Part shown: piece by piece, positions 7,638-15,757 of the stretch
Position numbering within the stretch: position 1 is the first letter of the stretch
Layout: each line of letters opens with the position of its first letter
Program-made: the position numbers and the translations under genes
Notes under the pieces: generated by a model
The model's database searches: none
Told to the model about the DNA's origin: nothing
What the model saw: only the letters and a program-made list of their open reading frames with translations
Source: Eubacteriales bacterium
Lineage (GTDB): Bacteria; Bacillota; Clostridia; Lachnospirales; Lachnospiraceae
DNA length: 64,000 bases
Direction of reading: 5' to 3'
Assembly (NCBI GenBank): GCA_030536555.1
Contig: JAUNPU010000016.1
Span: 1-64,000, forward strand

Positions 7638-8510
7638 ATGTTAGGAAAATACAAACACAACGTTATGGTACGGCGGATCATCACGATCCTGGCGGTGGTG
7701 GCATCAGCGCTTTTGCAGACCTTTGTCATCCAGGCATTTATCCGCCCGTCTCATCTTCTGTCCAGCGGCTTTACGGGGGTGGCGATCCTGATCGACAACA
7801 TTGCCTCCCTGTACGGGCGGAGCTTTTCCACGTCCCTGGGCATGCTGGCGTTAAATATCCCGGTTGCCATCCTGTGCAGCCGGAGCATCAGCATGCGGTT
7901 TACCTTCTATTCCATGATGCAGGTAGCCCTTGCCAGCTTTTTTCTGAAGGTCTGTCACTTCCAGCCGGTATTTGACGACCTGATGCTGAATGTGATATTC
8001 GGCGGCTTCCTGTACGGAATCGCCATCGCCATCGCCCTGCGTGGCAACGCCTCCACCGGCGGCACGGACTTCATCGCCCTCTATGTGTCCAACAAGACCG
8101 GGCGGTCCATCTGGGAGTATGTATTTGCGGGAAATGTGGTGATTCTGTGCATCTTCGGATACATGTTCGGATGGATGTATGCAGGATACTCCATCCTGTT
8201 CCAGTTTGTGTCCACCAAGGCGATTTCCGCCTTCCATCACCGGTACGAGCGTGTGACTCTGCAGGTGACCACCTCCGATGCGGAAGCAATCATCAGGGCG
8301 TATGTGAGCCAGTACCGCCACGGCATCTCCTGTGTGGACGCGGTGGGCGGATACAGCCACAGGAAAATGTATCTGCTCCACACGGTGGTGTCCTCCTATG
8401 AGGTGCCGGATATTGTGGCGCTGATGCGGGCACAGGATCCTCATGTTATTGTGAATATGGTGAAGACGGAGAACTTCTTCGGAGGATTTTATCAGGCACC
8501 GCTGGAATAG
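7638..8510 (+). CDS. YitT family membrane protein (DUF161/DUF2179)
   Basis: A 290-residue protein with about five hydrophobic segments in the first 200 residues, including the STGGTDFIALYVSNKTGRS motif of YitT proteins, followed by a soluble C-terminal DUF2179-type ferredoxin-like domain (residues about 200-285, RYERVTLQVTTSDAEAI ... VNMVKTENFFGGFY). Transported substrates of this family are unknown. It follows cutC by 17 bp and ends the cluster at a strong terminator. Confidence 0.88.
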   Translation: MLGKYKHNVMVRRIITILAVVASALLQTFVIQAFIRPSHLLSSGFTGVAILIDNIASLYGRSFSTSLGMLALNIPVAILCSRSISMRFTFYSMMQVALASFFLKVCHFQPVFDDLMLNVIFGGFLYGIAIAIALRGNASTGGTDFIALYVSNKTGRSIWEYVFAGNVVILCIFGYMFGWMYAGYSILFQFVSTKAISAFHHRYERVTLQVTTSDAEAIIRAYVSQYRHGISCVDAVGGYSHRKMYLLHTVVSSYEVPDIVALMRAQDPHVIVNMVKTENFFGGFYQAPLE

Positions 8511-8532
8511 GGTACTGTAACGGAAGTGGGAT

Positions 8533-8580
8533 ATCATGCCGCGGCAACCGATGTGCAGGTTGCTGTGGCATGATTTTTTA
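8533..8580 (+). terminator. Strong intrinsic terminator
   Basis: A 17-bp stem (8533-8549 with 8558-8574, two G-U pairs) with an 8-base loop is followed by TTTTTT. It closes the transcript ending with the YitT gene and insulates the HTH/kinase operon. Confidence 0.9.
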
Positions 8581-8587
8581 GCACTTT

Positions 8588-8634
8588 TGTCAAAAAATTA
8601 ATTTATTGACACTTTCGACGAGGTTTGGTATGAT
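8588..8634 (+). promoter_or_regulatory. Promoter with a 24-bp palindromic operator, HTH/kinase operon
   Basis: Consensus -35 TTGACA (8606-8611), 17-bp spacer and extended -10 TGGTATGAT (TATGAT 8629-8634). The right arm of a 24-bp palindrome (8588-8611, TGTCAA ... TTGACA, 22 of 24 positions symmetric) contains the whole -35 element. A repressor bound here would block RNA polymerase; the HTH protein encoded first in the operon is the natural candidate. Confidence 0.85.
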
Positions 8635-8681
8635 GGAAGAAAGAAGTACGCAGTACGATGGAGCAGAGAGGAGGGATTTCC

Positions 8682-9335
8682 ATGAAACCCTGTCAGGCAC
8701 AACCAGAAGGAATACGGAATCTGTGCCGTGATATTTTCGGCACGGACAATCCGGATGAGCTGCGCAGGATTGCCCGCAAAGCGGCGGAGTACGACCGGAT
8801 GATGAATCAGGGGCATCCGGTGAATCTTCGGGGAGCGGGACGCAGACAGCAGTTTGCGCAGCAGGATATGGATTATCTGATCGAACTCTACCATCAGGGG
8901 AAGAAGGTTACCTGGCTGGCGGAGTTTTTCGGCATCAGCAGGCAGACCATCTACAACTATCTGAAGTCCGAACTGCGGTTTGAGAAGGACCCGGCGATCA
9001 CCATGCGGATGATCTTCATGGACCGGGAGAAGGAGTGCACGGTGATCGATGTGGATTTTCTCCACAGGCGGATCTACATCCGGAATAAGACCCGGGATAT
9101 CCTGCATCGCGCTTTCGGCGTGGTGGAGGAGCCGACCTGGGAGGATTTTGAGGAGTTCCTTAAGAGCCGGTGCTTCCCGGTGACCCGGGCGAACTTAAAG
9201 CTGGTGCTGCGGGATCTGGGACTGCAGTACTATGATCCGCTGCAGATCATCGAGAAGACTCAGGGTCGGATGGCGGAAGACCACCAGTGGATTCGAGTAC
9301 TGTATCGGGAGGAGGTGCTGAAGCAGTGGAAGTGA
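8682..9335 (+). CDS. HTH protein, first gene of an HTH/HipA-like kinase operon
   Basis: A 217-residue protein. Residues about 61-96 form a helix-turn-helix (WLAEFFGISRQTIYNYLKSE). Residues about 150-204 form a separate C-terminal module with the signature FLKSRCFP, LRDLGL, YYDPLQII and KTQGRMAEDHQWI. The N-terminal 50 residues are charged and helical. I start at ATG 8682 behind AGGAGGGA (8669-8676), rather than the ATG at 8658 that precedes this site. The stop overlaps the kinase start. By analogy with HipB it would autorepress through the palindrome at 8588-8611 and restrain the kinase, perhaps through the C-terminal module. I do not recognise a named family for the whole protein. Confidence 0.75.
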   Translation: MKPCQAQPEGIRNLCRDIFGTDNPDELRRIARKAAEYDRMMNQGHPVNLRGAGRRQQFAQQDMDYLIELYHQGKKVTWLAEFFGISRQTIYNYLKSELRFEKDPAITMRMIFMDREKECTVIDVDFLHRRIYIRNKTRDILHRAFGVVEEPTWEDFEEFLKSRCFPVTRANLKLVLRDLGLQYYDPLQIIEKTQGRMAEDHQWIRVLYREEVLKQWK

Positions 9336-10273
9336 TCGATCTGAATCAGGCAGTGCGCTGTGAGACGGCAGGACATTCCTCCAAGGGGAATCAGCTGAAG
9401 TGGAGGCTGGGTGACTACTGGTATAAGGCGGACTATATGGGATATGAAGGGCTGGCGGAGGTTGTGGTGTCCCGGCTGCTTGCCAGATGCAGAGCCAGGC
9501 GTGACGGGAACTGCGGAGACGGATGCGAAGTCAGGCGTGATGTAGACTGCGGGGACCGATGTGAAGTCAGGCGTGATGCAGCAGACTGCGGGGACCGGAG
9601 CGAACTTGCGTATGATGAGGACTGCGGTGTGCCGGGGCTGGTGGAGTATGAGCCGGTCCGGATCGCGTATCGCGAGAGCGTATTTCGCGGCTGTAAGAGC
9701 CGGAACTTCTTACATCCGGAGGAGGAGCTGGTTACGGTTGACCGCCTGCTGCGGCAGTATACCGGCCGGAGCGTCAGCACGGAGCTGGGGCGGATTACTC
9801 AGGTGAAGGAGCGGATCCAGTATCTGGTGGAGAATGTGACGGAGATTACGGGGCTGAGGAACTTTGGCGGGTATCTGACGGCTGCGCTGGAGATGGATGC
9901 GGTGTTTCTCAATGAGGACCGTCATGTGAACAATATTGCGGTGATCTACCGGGGAGAGCAGGAGGGATACCGGCTCTGCCCTTACTTCGATTATGGACTG
10001 TCTCTGTATGCGGATACGACTGTAGACTTCAAGCTGGGGGTGCCCTTAGAGGAGTGCAGGCGCAGAATCGAAGCCAAGCCTTTCTGCCGGGACTTTGATG
10101 AACAGCTGGATGCGGCGGAGGAGCTGTACGGAAAGCAGCTGCGGTTCGGATTTGACGAGCGCGATATCTGGCAGGAGCTTGAGAAGCTGCAGGGGGTATA
10201 TGAGGAAGCGGAGCTTCGCCGGGTCGGGCAGGTGCTGAACTGGCAGCGGGGGAAGTACGGGTATCTGTTCTGA
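9326..10273 (+). CDS. HipA-like kinase, second gene of the operon
   Basis: A 315-residue protein beginning at GTG 9326, 10 bp after GGAGG (9311-9315), and overlapping the end of the HTH gene by 10 bp. A candidate ATP-binding Lys34 lies in WYKADYMGYEGLAE. The catalytic loop LNEDRHVNN (Asp198, Asn202/203) and the metal-binding PYFDYG (Asp222) match the HipA/PI4K-like kinase fold. The canonical HipA N-subdomain is missing, so it is a compact form comparable in plan to HipT. Residues about 58-95 are a 12-residue, Cys-rich tandem repeat inserted between the N lobe and the rest. The tight coupling suggests a toxin-antitoxin or signalling pair; the target is unknown. Confidence 0.7.
   Translation: MEVIDLNQAVRCETAGHSSKGNQLKWRLGDYWYKADYMGYEGLAEVVVSRLLARCRARRDGNCGDGCEVRRDVDCGDRCEVRRDAADCGDRSELAYDEDCGVPGLVEYEPVRIAYRESVFRGCKSRNFLHPEEELVTVDRLLRQYTGRSVSTELGRITQVKERIQYLVENVTEITGLRNFGGYLTAALEMDAVFLNEDRHVNNIAVIYRGEQEGYRLCPYFDYGLSLYADTTVDFKLGVPLEECRRRIEAKPFCRDFDEQLDAAEELYGKQLRFGFDERDIWQELEKLQGVYEEAELRRVGQVLNWQRGKYGYLF
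9497..9607 (+). repeat. 36-bp in-frame tandem repeat in the kinase gene
   Basis: Units starting AGGCGTGA at 9497, 9533 and 9569 repeat with a period of 36 bp, then a degenerate fourth begins near 9608. They encode RRD-x-DCGDRCEV-like units with paired cysteines. The period is 12 codons, so changes in copy number keep the frame. Confidence 0.8.
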
Positions 10274-10463
10274 CAGACCGGACAGAAGATCAGGCACAGG
10301 TATCTGTTCCGGGGGGTACCGACACCTTTCCGAACACACAAATTCCGGGATTTCCCCTGCAATCTGCCCGAAATCATTGACTTTCCATCAAAAAAGAAGT
10401 AAAAGTAAAAGTGAAAAAACGGGATACAGCATAAAATAAACAGATAAAAAGGATGGAAGAACT

Positions 10464-11843
10464 ATGTATCAGATAGATTTTAAGAAGCCACAGGCGATTC
10501 ACTTTATCGGTATCGGCGGCATCAGCATGAGCGGTCTGGCGGAGATTCTGCTGGACGAGGGGTTCAAGGTAAGTGGCTCTGACGCCCACGAGAGTCCCCT
10601 GACGGACCGGCTGGAGGCGAAGGGGGCGAAGATCGCCTACGGTCAGCGGGCGGAGAATATCACAGACGAGATGGAGCTGGTGGTGTACACGGCGGCTGTC
10701 CATGCGGACAATCCGGAGTATGCGGAGGTAGTCAGAAGGGGCATTCCCATGCTGACCCGCGCGGAGCTTCTGGGGCAGATGATGAAGAACTACGGGCACG
10801 CGGTTGCCATTGCGGGAACCCACGGCAAGACCACCACCACTTCCATGGTGACGGAGATTCTGCTGGCGGCGGAGGCGGACCCGACCATTTCCGTGGGCGG
10901 TATCCTGCATTCCATCGGAGGCAACATCCGGGTGGGAAGCTCGGACCTGTTCGTGACGGAGGCCTGTGAGTATACCAACAGCTTCCTGTCTTTCTTCCCG
11001 ACCATGGAGGTGATCCTGAACATTGAGGCGGATCATCTGGACTTCTTTAAGGACTTGGACGACATCCGTCATTCCTTCCGGCTGTTTGCCGAGAAGCTGG
11101 ATGAGAACGGCATTCTGGTGATCAGCAGCGATATCCGTGATTATCAGGAGATCTGCCAGGGACTTCCCTGCAAGGTGATCACCGTGGGCATGGCGGCAGG
11201 CAGCGATTACCGTGCGGAGGACATCCGGTATGACACCTTTGCAAGACCTACCTTTACCCTGATGCAGGGGGATCAGTCGCTGGGGCAGGTGACTCTGGGC
11301 GTGCCGGGTGAGCACAATGTATACAATGCTCTGGCAGCCATTGCGGCGGCGAAGGAGCTGGGGATTTCCGACGATGCGATCCGGGCAGGGCTGCTGGCAT
11401 TCGGCGGCACGGAGCGGCGGTTTGAGAAGAAGGGTGAGATCGGCGGCGTGACCATCATCGATGACTATGCTCATCATCCCCAGGAGATCGCGGCAACCCT
11501 GTCTGCGGCGAAGAATTATCCCCATAAGAAGCTGTGGTGCGTCTTCCAGCCTCATACATACACCCGGACGAAGGCATTCCTGGATGAGTTTGCCCAGGCC
11601 CTGTCTGCGGCGGATGAGGTGATTCTGGCGGATATCTTTGCGGCGCGGGAGACCGACAATCTGGGCATCAGCTCCCGGGATATAGCAGAGCGGATCGAGA
11701 AGCTGGGCACCACGGCACACTATTTCCCGACGTTTGATGAGATTGAGACATTTATTTTGGAACATTGCGGCGAAGGTGATTTGTTGATAACTATGGGCGC
11801 CGGAGACATTGTAAAAGTTGGGGAAAGACTGCTTGGACAGTAG
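10464..11843 (+). CDS. murC: UDP-N-acetylmuramate--L-alanine ligase
   Basis: A 459-residue Mur ligase that adds L-Ala to UDP-MurNAc in the cytoplasm, the first amino-acid step of peptidoglycan synthesis. The N-terminal Rossmann motif GIGGISMSGLAEIL, the ATP loop AIAGTHGKTTTTSM, the central NIEADHLDFF and the C-terminal DDYAHHPQE are all present, and the length is normal. It stands between the kinase operon and the DnaA-box array, with GGATGGAAG ahead of the ATG. The 190 bp upstream (10274-10463) hold a TTGACT at 10377 but no convincing -10. Confidence 0.97.
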   Translation: MYQIDFKKPQAIHFIGIGGISMSGLAEILLDEGFKVSGSDAHESPLTDRLEAKGAKIAYGQRAENITDEMELVVYTAAVHADNPEYAEVVRRGIPMLTRAELLGQMMKNYGHAVAIAGTHGKTTTTSMVTEILLAAEADPTISVGGILHSIGGNIRVGSSDLFVTEACEYTNSFLSFFPTMEVILNIEADHLDFFKDLDDIRHSFRLFAEKLDENGILVISSDIRDYQEICQGLPCKVITVGMAAGSDYRAEDIRYDTFARPTFTLMQGDQSLGQVTLGVPGEHNVYNALAAIAAAKELGISDDAIRAGLLAFGGTERRFEKKGEIGGVTIIDDYAHHPQEIAATLSAAKNYPHKKLWCVFQPHTYTRTKAFLDEFAQALSAADEVILADIFAARETDNLGISSRDIAERIEKLGTTAHYFPTFDEIETFILEHCGEGDLLITMGAGDIVKVGERLLGQ

Positions 11844-12042
11844 TTATCCACATTATCCACATAGTTTTCCACTTTTTATGTAAAGGGGCTATGTGGATTT
11901 TTTGATTAACATAAGAAAATGTCTAAAAATTTAAAAAACCTTGAATTTATAAACAATTCGACCGTTTTCGACAGGAATTTCCGGAGGATACGAAGAAGTT
12001 ATCCACGTTATCCACATTATCCACAATCAAATCTGTGGATAA
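11844..12042 (+). promoter_or_regulatory. DnaA-box array, two clusters flanking an AT-rich segment
   Basis: Perfect TTATCCACA boxes occur at 11844-11852, 11853-11861, 12008-12016 and 12017-12025, with an inverted one (TGTGGATAA) at 12034-12042 and a one-mismatch box TTATCCACG at 11999-12007. Neighbouring boxes abut with a 9-bp period. The 130 bp between the clusters are very AT-rich. The array lies immediately upstream of a DnaD-like/DnaC-like operon and has no dnaA gene beside it. It could control that operon by DnaA, titrate DnaA, or act as an accessory origin. Confidence 0.85.
11855..11903 (+). terminator. murC terminator overlapping the DnaA boxes
   Basis: ATCCACATAG (11855-11864) pairs with CTATGTGGAT (11889-11898), followed by TTTTTT (11898-11903). 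The long AT-rich loop is unusual; the left arm is part of the second DnaA box. Confidence 0.65.
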
Positions 12043-12139
12043 ACCAGCCTATTTTCTTTTTCCTGCGAATATGTTACACTGTATTTACGATGAATGCCCC
12101 GGAGAATCGGCGTTCACAGCTTGGAGAGGATGAGGATTG

Positions 12140-13384
12140 ATGGATGTAACGTGCAGTTTTCAGGTGAATGCGACGGTGGTCGCCAATGATTTTATTGACC
12201 GCTACATGGCAGCTGCCAACGGAGAATATGTGAAGGTCTATCTGTATATGCTGCGTCACCAGCAGGAGCGGCTGGATGTAAGCGGCATTGCGGATGCGCT
12301 GAACCACACGGAGTCGGATGTAAGGCGGGCGCTGGCATACTGGGAGAAGCTGGGGGCCCTGCGGACCGAGGCGGCGGGGCAGAGGATGCCGGAGAACCGG
12401 GCAGGGGCCGGCATAGCCGGAGCGGATATAAGCAGAAGCGGAATGCCCGGAGCCGGAGTGTCCGGAATGGATATGTCCGGAGCCGGCATATCGGAATCGG
12501 TATCGGCAGCCGGACAGGGTGTCCAGAGTCCGGTCTTTGACAGACTGGCGGAGCAGGAGGCGGCTCAGGCAGCCCGGGCGGAGAGCGGAGCTGTTCAGGC
12601 AGTCCGGTCGGAGTACAGCGGAGTTGCTCAGGCAGTCCGGTCGGAGCACGGTGTGGCAGTTCAGGCAGCCCGGTCAGAGTCCGGCACAGCAGCCCGGACG
12701 GCTTCTTCCCGCCCCGTATACAGTCAGGACCAGGTCAACCGGCTGGCGGGCGACGAGGACTTCACGCAGCTTCTCTACATAGCCCAGAAGTACATGAACA
12801 AGGTGTTCACACCCCGAGAGTGCGAGGTATTTGCCTATCTGTACGACGGGCTTCATATGACGGCGGAGCTTCTGGAATATCTGGTGGAGTACTGTGTCCA
12901 GGGCGGACATACCAGCATCCGCTACATCGAGACCGTGGCGCTGAACTGGCACGAGAAGGGGCTTAAGACCGTGGAGGAGGCCAAGTCCTACTCCAGCTGC
13001 TTTACGAAGGATTCCTTTGCGGTGATGCGTGCCTTCGGCCTGACGGACCGGAAGCCGGGGGATGCGGAGAAGGAGCTGATCGAGCGCTGGTTCGGAATCT
13101 ATGGCTTTGCCAGAGATCTGGTGCTGGAGGCATGCAACCGGACTCTGGAGGCGACCCATGCGCCCAGCTTCCGCTATGCGGACAAGATCCTGACCGAGTG
13201 GCGGAAGGCAGGGGTGAAGAGCCTTCAGGACGTGGCGGTGCTGGATCAGAAGCGGAAGGGCAGGCAGAATGCAGCCCGGACCCCGGGAAAGAAGACCAAC
13301 CAGTTCCACAATTTTGAGCAGCGGGATACGGACTACGATTCCATTATGATGGATCAGGTAAAGTCCTGGATCAGGGAGTCATAA
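12140..13384 (+). CDS. DnaD-domain replication protein
   Basis: A 414-residue protein with an N-terminal DnaD/DnaB winged-helix region (ANDFIDRYMAAANGEYVKVYLYMLRH) and two C-terminal DnaB_2/DnaD-type modules (residues about 205-275 and 290-370, the latter with the WRKAG-containing end). DnaD-type proteins help load the replicative helicase in Firmicutes. The start is ATG 12140 behind GGAGAGGA; a TTG lies one codon upstream. Residues about 85-195 between the domains are low complexity: Gly/Ser/Met repeats, then 10-11-residue QAVRSE-type repeats. The DnaC-like ATPase follows 52 bp later and DnaA boxes precede it, so the operon is a helicase-loading unit. Confidence 0.88.
   Translation: MDVTCSFQVNATVVANDFIDRYMAAANGEYVKVYLYMLRHQQERLDVSGIADALNHTESDVRRALAYWEKLGALRTEAAGQRMPENRAGAGIAGADISRSGMPGAGVSGMDMSGAGISESVSAAGQGVQSPVFDRLAEQEAAQAARAESGAVQAVRSEYSGVAQAVRSEHGVAVQAARSESGTAARTASSRPVYSQDQVNRLAGDEDFTQLLYIAQKYMNKVFTPRECEVFAYLYDGLHMTAELLEYLVEYCVQGGHTSIRYIETVALNWHEKGLKTVEEAKSYSSCFTKDSFAVMRAFGLTDRKPGDAEKELIERWFGIYGFARDLVLEACNRTLEATHAPSFRYADKILTEWRKAGVKSLQDVAVLDQKRKGRQNAARTPGKKTNQFHNFEQRDTDYDSIMMDQVKSWIRES
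12405..12690 (+). repeat. In-frame tandem repeats in the DnaD-like linker
   Basis: The first part encodes GAG-x-SG-M/I-type units; the second has TCAGGCAG(T/C)CCGG units at 12564, 12594, 12627 and 12660 (periods 30, 33, 33 bp). All periods are multiples of three, and the repeats fall between the conserved domains. Confidence 0.75.
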
Positions 13385-13436
13385 ATAAGCGGCCGGCAGG
13401 GACAGACCGCACAGAGCAGAGAAGGAGAAGGTAAGG

Positions 13437-14432
13437 ATGGCACTGAGCAATTCCCAGTACAACGCAGTGATGCGGGAGTATGAGCAGCAGCAGCTGGCGG
13501 ACCGCCACGACAGAGAACGGCGGGTGGCGGAGGTCTACAGGCGGATTCCGCAGATCGAGACGCTGGATCAGACCATCAGCACCCGGGCGGCAGCCTGCGC
13601 CAGGAGAGTGCTGGACGGAGACACGGAAGCCAGAGGACGGCTGAAGGCGGAACTGGCGGATCTGCGGGAGCAGAAGCAGGTCCTTTTAAAGGCGGCGGGG
13701 TATCCCGCAGACTATATGGAGCTTCGCTACCGCTGTCCGGACTGTAAGGACACCGGATACCGGGACGGGAAGCGGTGCCACTGCTTCGAGCGTGCCAGAA
13801 TCCAGATCCTCTACGCCCAGTCCAACATTCAGGAGGTGCTGAGGCGGGAGAACTTTGACACCTTCTCCTACGACTACTTTGACGACCGGACGGTGCTGCC
13901 GGGGCTTGGAATGACCGAGCTTGCCTACATGCGGCTGGTGGTGAAGCGGTGCCGGGAGTTCGCCGACGGATATCCGGAGAACGGGAGGAACCTGCTGTTT
14001 ACGGGAAGCACCGGCGTGGGCAAGACCTTCCTGACCAACTGCATCGCCAGGGAGCTGATCGACCGGTATGTGTCGGTGATCTATCTGTCTTCCCACGATC
14101 TGTTTGAGATCTTTTCCAAGTACAAGTTCAGCCGGGAGGCGGAGGAGGATGTGGAGGAGACCTACCGCCACATTTTGGAGTGCGAGATGCTGATCATCGA
14201 CGATCTGGGCACGGAGGTGAACAATACCTTTGTGTCCTCCCAGCTCTTCTACTGCATCAACGAGCGCATCAACCGGGAGAATGGGACGATCATTTCCACC
14301 AACCTCTCCATGGACATGCTGCGGGACACCTATTCCGACCGGGTGACCTCCCGCATTATGAGCCAGTACACGACGATTCCCCTCTGCGGCGGGGATATCC
14401 GCATGAAGAAACGTCAAAAATCCCGCGATTAA
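13437..14432 (+). CDS. DnaC/DnaI-like helicase loader ATPase
   Basis: A 331-residue AAA+ protein. An N-terminal helical region is followed by a Cys cluster (CPDCKDTGY ... CHCF, residues about 98-115) like the zinc-binding part of DnaI. The ATPase has Walker A GSTGVGKT, Walker B MLIIDDLGTE and an arginine-finger region near the C terminus. It would load the DnaB-type helicase with the DnaD-like protein encoded just upstream. The arrangement corresponds to the Bacillus dnaB-dnaI pair. Confidence 0.92.
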   Translation: MALSNSQYNAVMREYEQQQLADRHDRERRVAEVYRRIPQIETLDQTISTRAAACARRVLDGDTEARGRLKAELADLREQKQVLLKAAGYPADYMELRYRCPDCKDTGYRDGKRCHCFERARIQILYAQSNIQEVLRRENFDTFSYDYFDDRTVLPGLGMTELAYMRLVVKRCREFADGYPENGRNLLFTGSTGVGKTFLTNCIARELIDRYVSVIYLSSHDLFEIFSKYKFSREAEEDVEETYRHILECEMLIIDDLGTEVNNTFVSSQLFYCINERINRENGTIISTNLSMDMLRDTYSDRVTSRIMSQYTTIPLCGGDIRMKKRQKSRD

Positions 14433-14433
14433 C

Positions 14434-14462
14434 TTGACTTAAGCGGTGCATAATGATATAAA
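14434..14462 (+). promoter_or_regulatory. prs promoter
   Basis: TTGACT (14434-14439), exact 17-bp spacer, TATAAA (14457-14462). It begins just after the stop of the DnaC-like gene. Confidence 0.75.
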
Positions 14463-14513
14463 GGATACGTTGAAACCAAAGCATCATTTAATATATACAC
14501 ATTGGAGGATAAG

Positions 14514-15701
14514 ATGATTTACGAAGAGAAGACCATTGAAACCATTCCGGTGGGCCCACTGGGACTGATTCCGTTAAAGAGCTGTGCCGATTTGGGATCG
14601 AAAGTCAACGACTGGCTGGTAGAGTGGAGAAAAGAGCGCGAGAGCGAGCACAAGTCCACCATCGCATTTTCCGGCTATCAGAGAGATTCCTATATCGTGA
14701 ATGCCAAGACCCCGCGTTTCGGTTCCGGCGAAGGCAAGGGAACCATTGAGGAGTCTGTGCGCGGCGATGACCTGTATGTGATGGTAGACGTCTGCAACTA
14801 CAGCCTGACCTACTCCCTGTGCGGTATGACCAACCATATGTCCCCGGATGACCATTTTCAGGATCTGAAGCGTGTGATCGCGGCAGCGGCAGGAAAAGCC
14901 CGCCGGATCAATGTCATCATGCCGTTCTTATATGAGAGCCGTCAGCACAAGCGTTCCAGCCGTGAGTCCTTAGACTGCGCACTGGCACTGCAGGAGCTGA
15001 CCAACATGGGTGTTGAGAATATCATCACCTTTGACGCTCATGACCCGCGTGTACAGAATGCGATCCCGTTAAAGGGCTTCGAGACCGTACAGCCGATCTA
15101 CCAGTTCATCAAGTACCTGTTAAAGACGGAGACGGAGCTGGACATCGACAGTGACCACATGATGGTCATCAGCCCGGACGAAGGCGGCATGGGCCGTGCA
15201 GTCTACTTTGCCAACGTGCTGGGTCTGGATATGGGTATGTTCTACAAGCGCCGCGACTACACCCGCATTGTGGACGGACGCAACCCGATCGTGGCACATG
15301 AGTTCCTTGGCTCCAGCGTGGAGGGCAAGGATGTGATCATCGTGGACGATATGATCTCCTCCGGCGAGAGTATGCTGGATGTTGCAAAGGAATTAAAGCG
15401 CAGAAAAGCAAGAAAGGTATTCATCTGCTCCACCTTCGGCCTGTTCACCAACGGTCTCGCCAAGTTCGACGAGTACTATGAGAACGGACTGATCGACCGG
15501 ATTCTGACCACCAACCTGGTATATCAGACTCCGGAGCTGCTGGCAAAGCCGTACTACATCAACGTAGATATGAGCAAGTATATCGCCCTGATCATTGACA
15601 ATCTGAATCATGACGATTCCTTAAGCGAGCTGCTGAACCCGACCAGAAGAATCAACAAGCTTCTGGATCGCTACAGAGCAGCCAGAGGCGAGCAGAAGTA
15701 G
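14514..15701 (+). CDS. prs: Ribose-phosphate pyrophosphokinase
   Basis: PRPP synthetase, making the precursor of purines, pyrimidines, NAD, His and Trp from ribose-5-phosphate and ATP. The flexible-loop sequence ESRQHKRSSRES, the metal/ATP motif TFDAHDPRVQN and the PRPP-binding loop DVIIVDDMISSGESM are visible. It is about 395 residues, longer than the classic 310-320 form, as in a Clostridia subgroup with an N-terminal extension. ATG 14514 is chosen because GGAGG (14504-14508) lies just upstream, while an in-frame TTG at 14502 precedes that site. Confidence 0.95.
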   Translation: MIYEEKTIETIPVGPLGLIPLKSCADLGSKVNDWLVEWRKERESEHKSTIAFSGYQRDSYIVNAKTPRFGSGEGKGTIEESVRGDDLYVMVDVCNYSLTYSLCGMTNHMSPDDHFQDLKRVIAAAAGKARRINVIMPFLYESRQHKRSSRESLDCALALQELTNMGVENIITFDAHDPRVQNAIPLKGFETVQPIYQFIKYLLKTETELDIDSDHMMVISPDEGGMGRAVYFANVLGLDMGMFYKRRDYTRIVDGRNPIVAHEFLGSSVEGKDVIIVDDMISSGESMLDVAKELKRRKARKVFICSTFGLFTNGLAKFDEYYENGLIDRILTTNLVYQTPELLAKPYYINVDMSKYIALIIDNLNHDDSLSELLNPTRRINKLLDRYRAARGEQK

Positions 15702-15757
15702 TTTTATCACAACGTGCGGATACGGAAGCAATGCGCAGAAATGAAGGCGGAGTTAGA

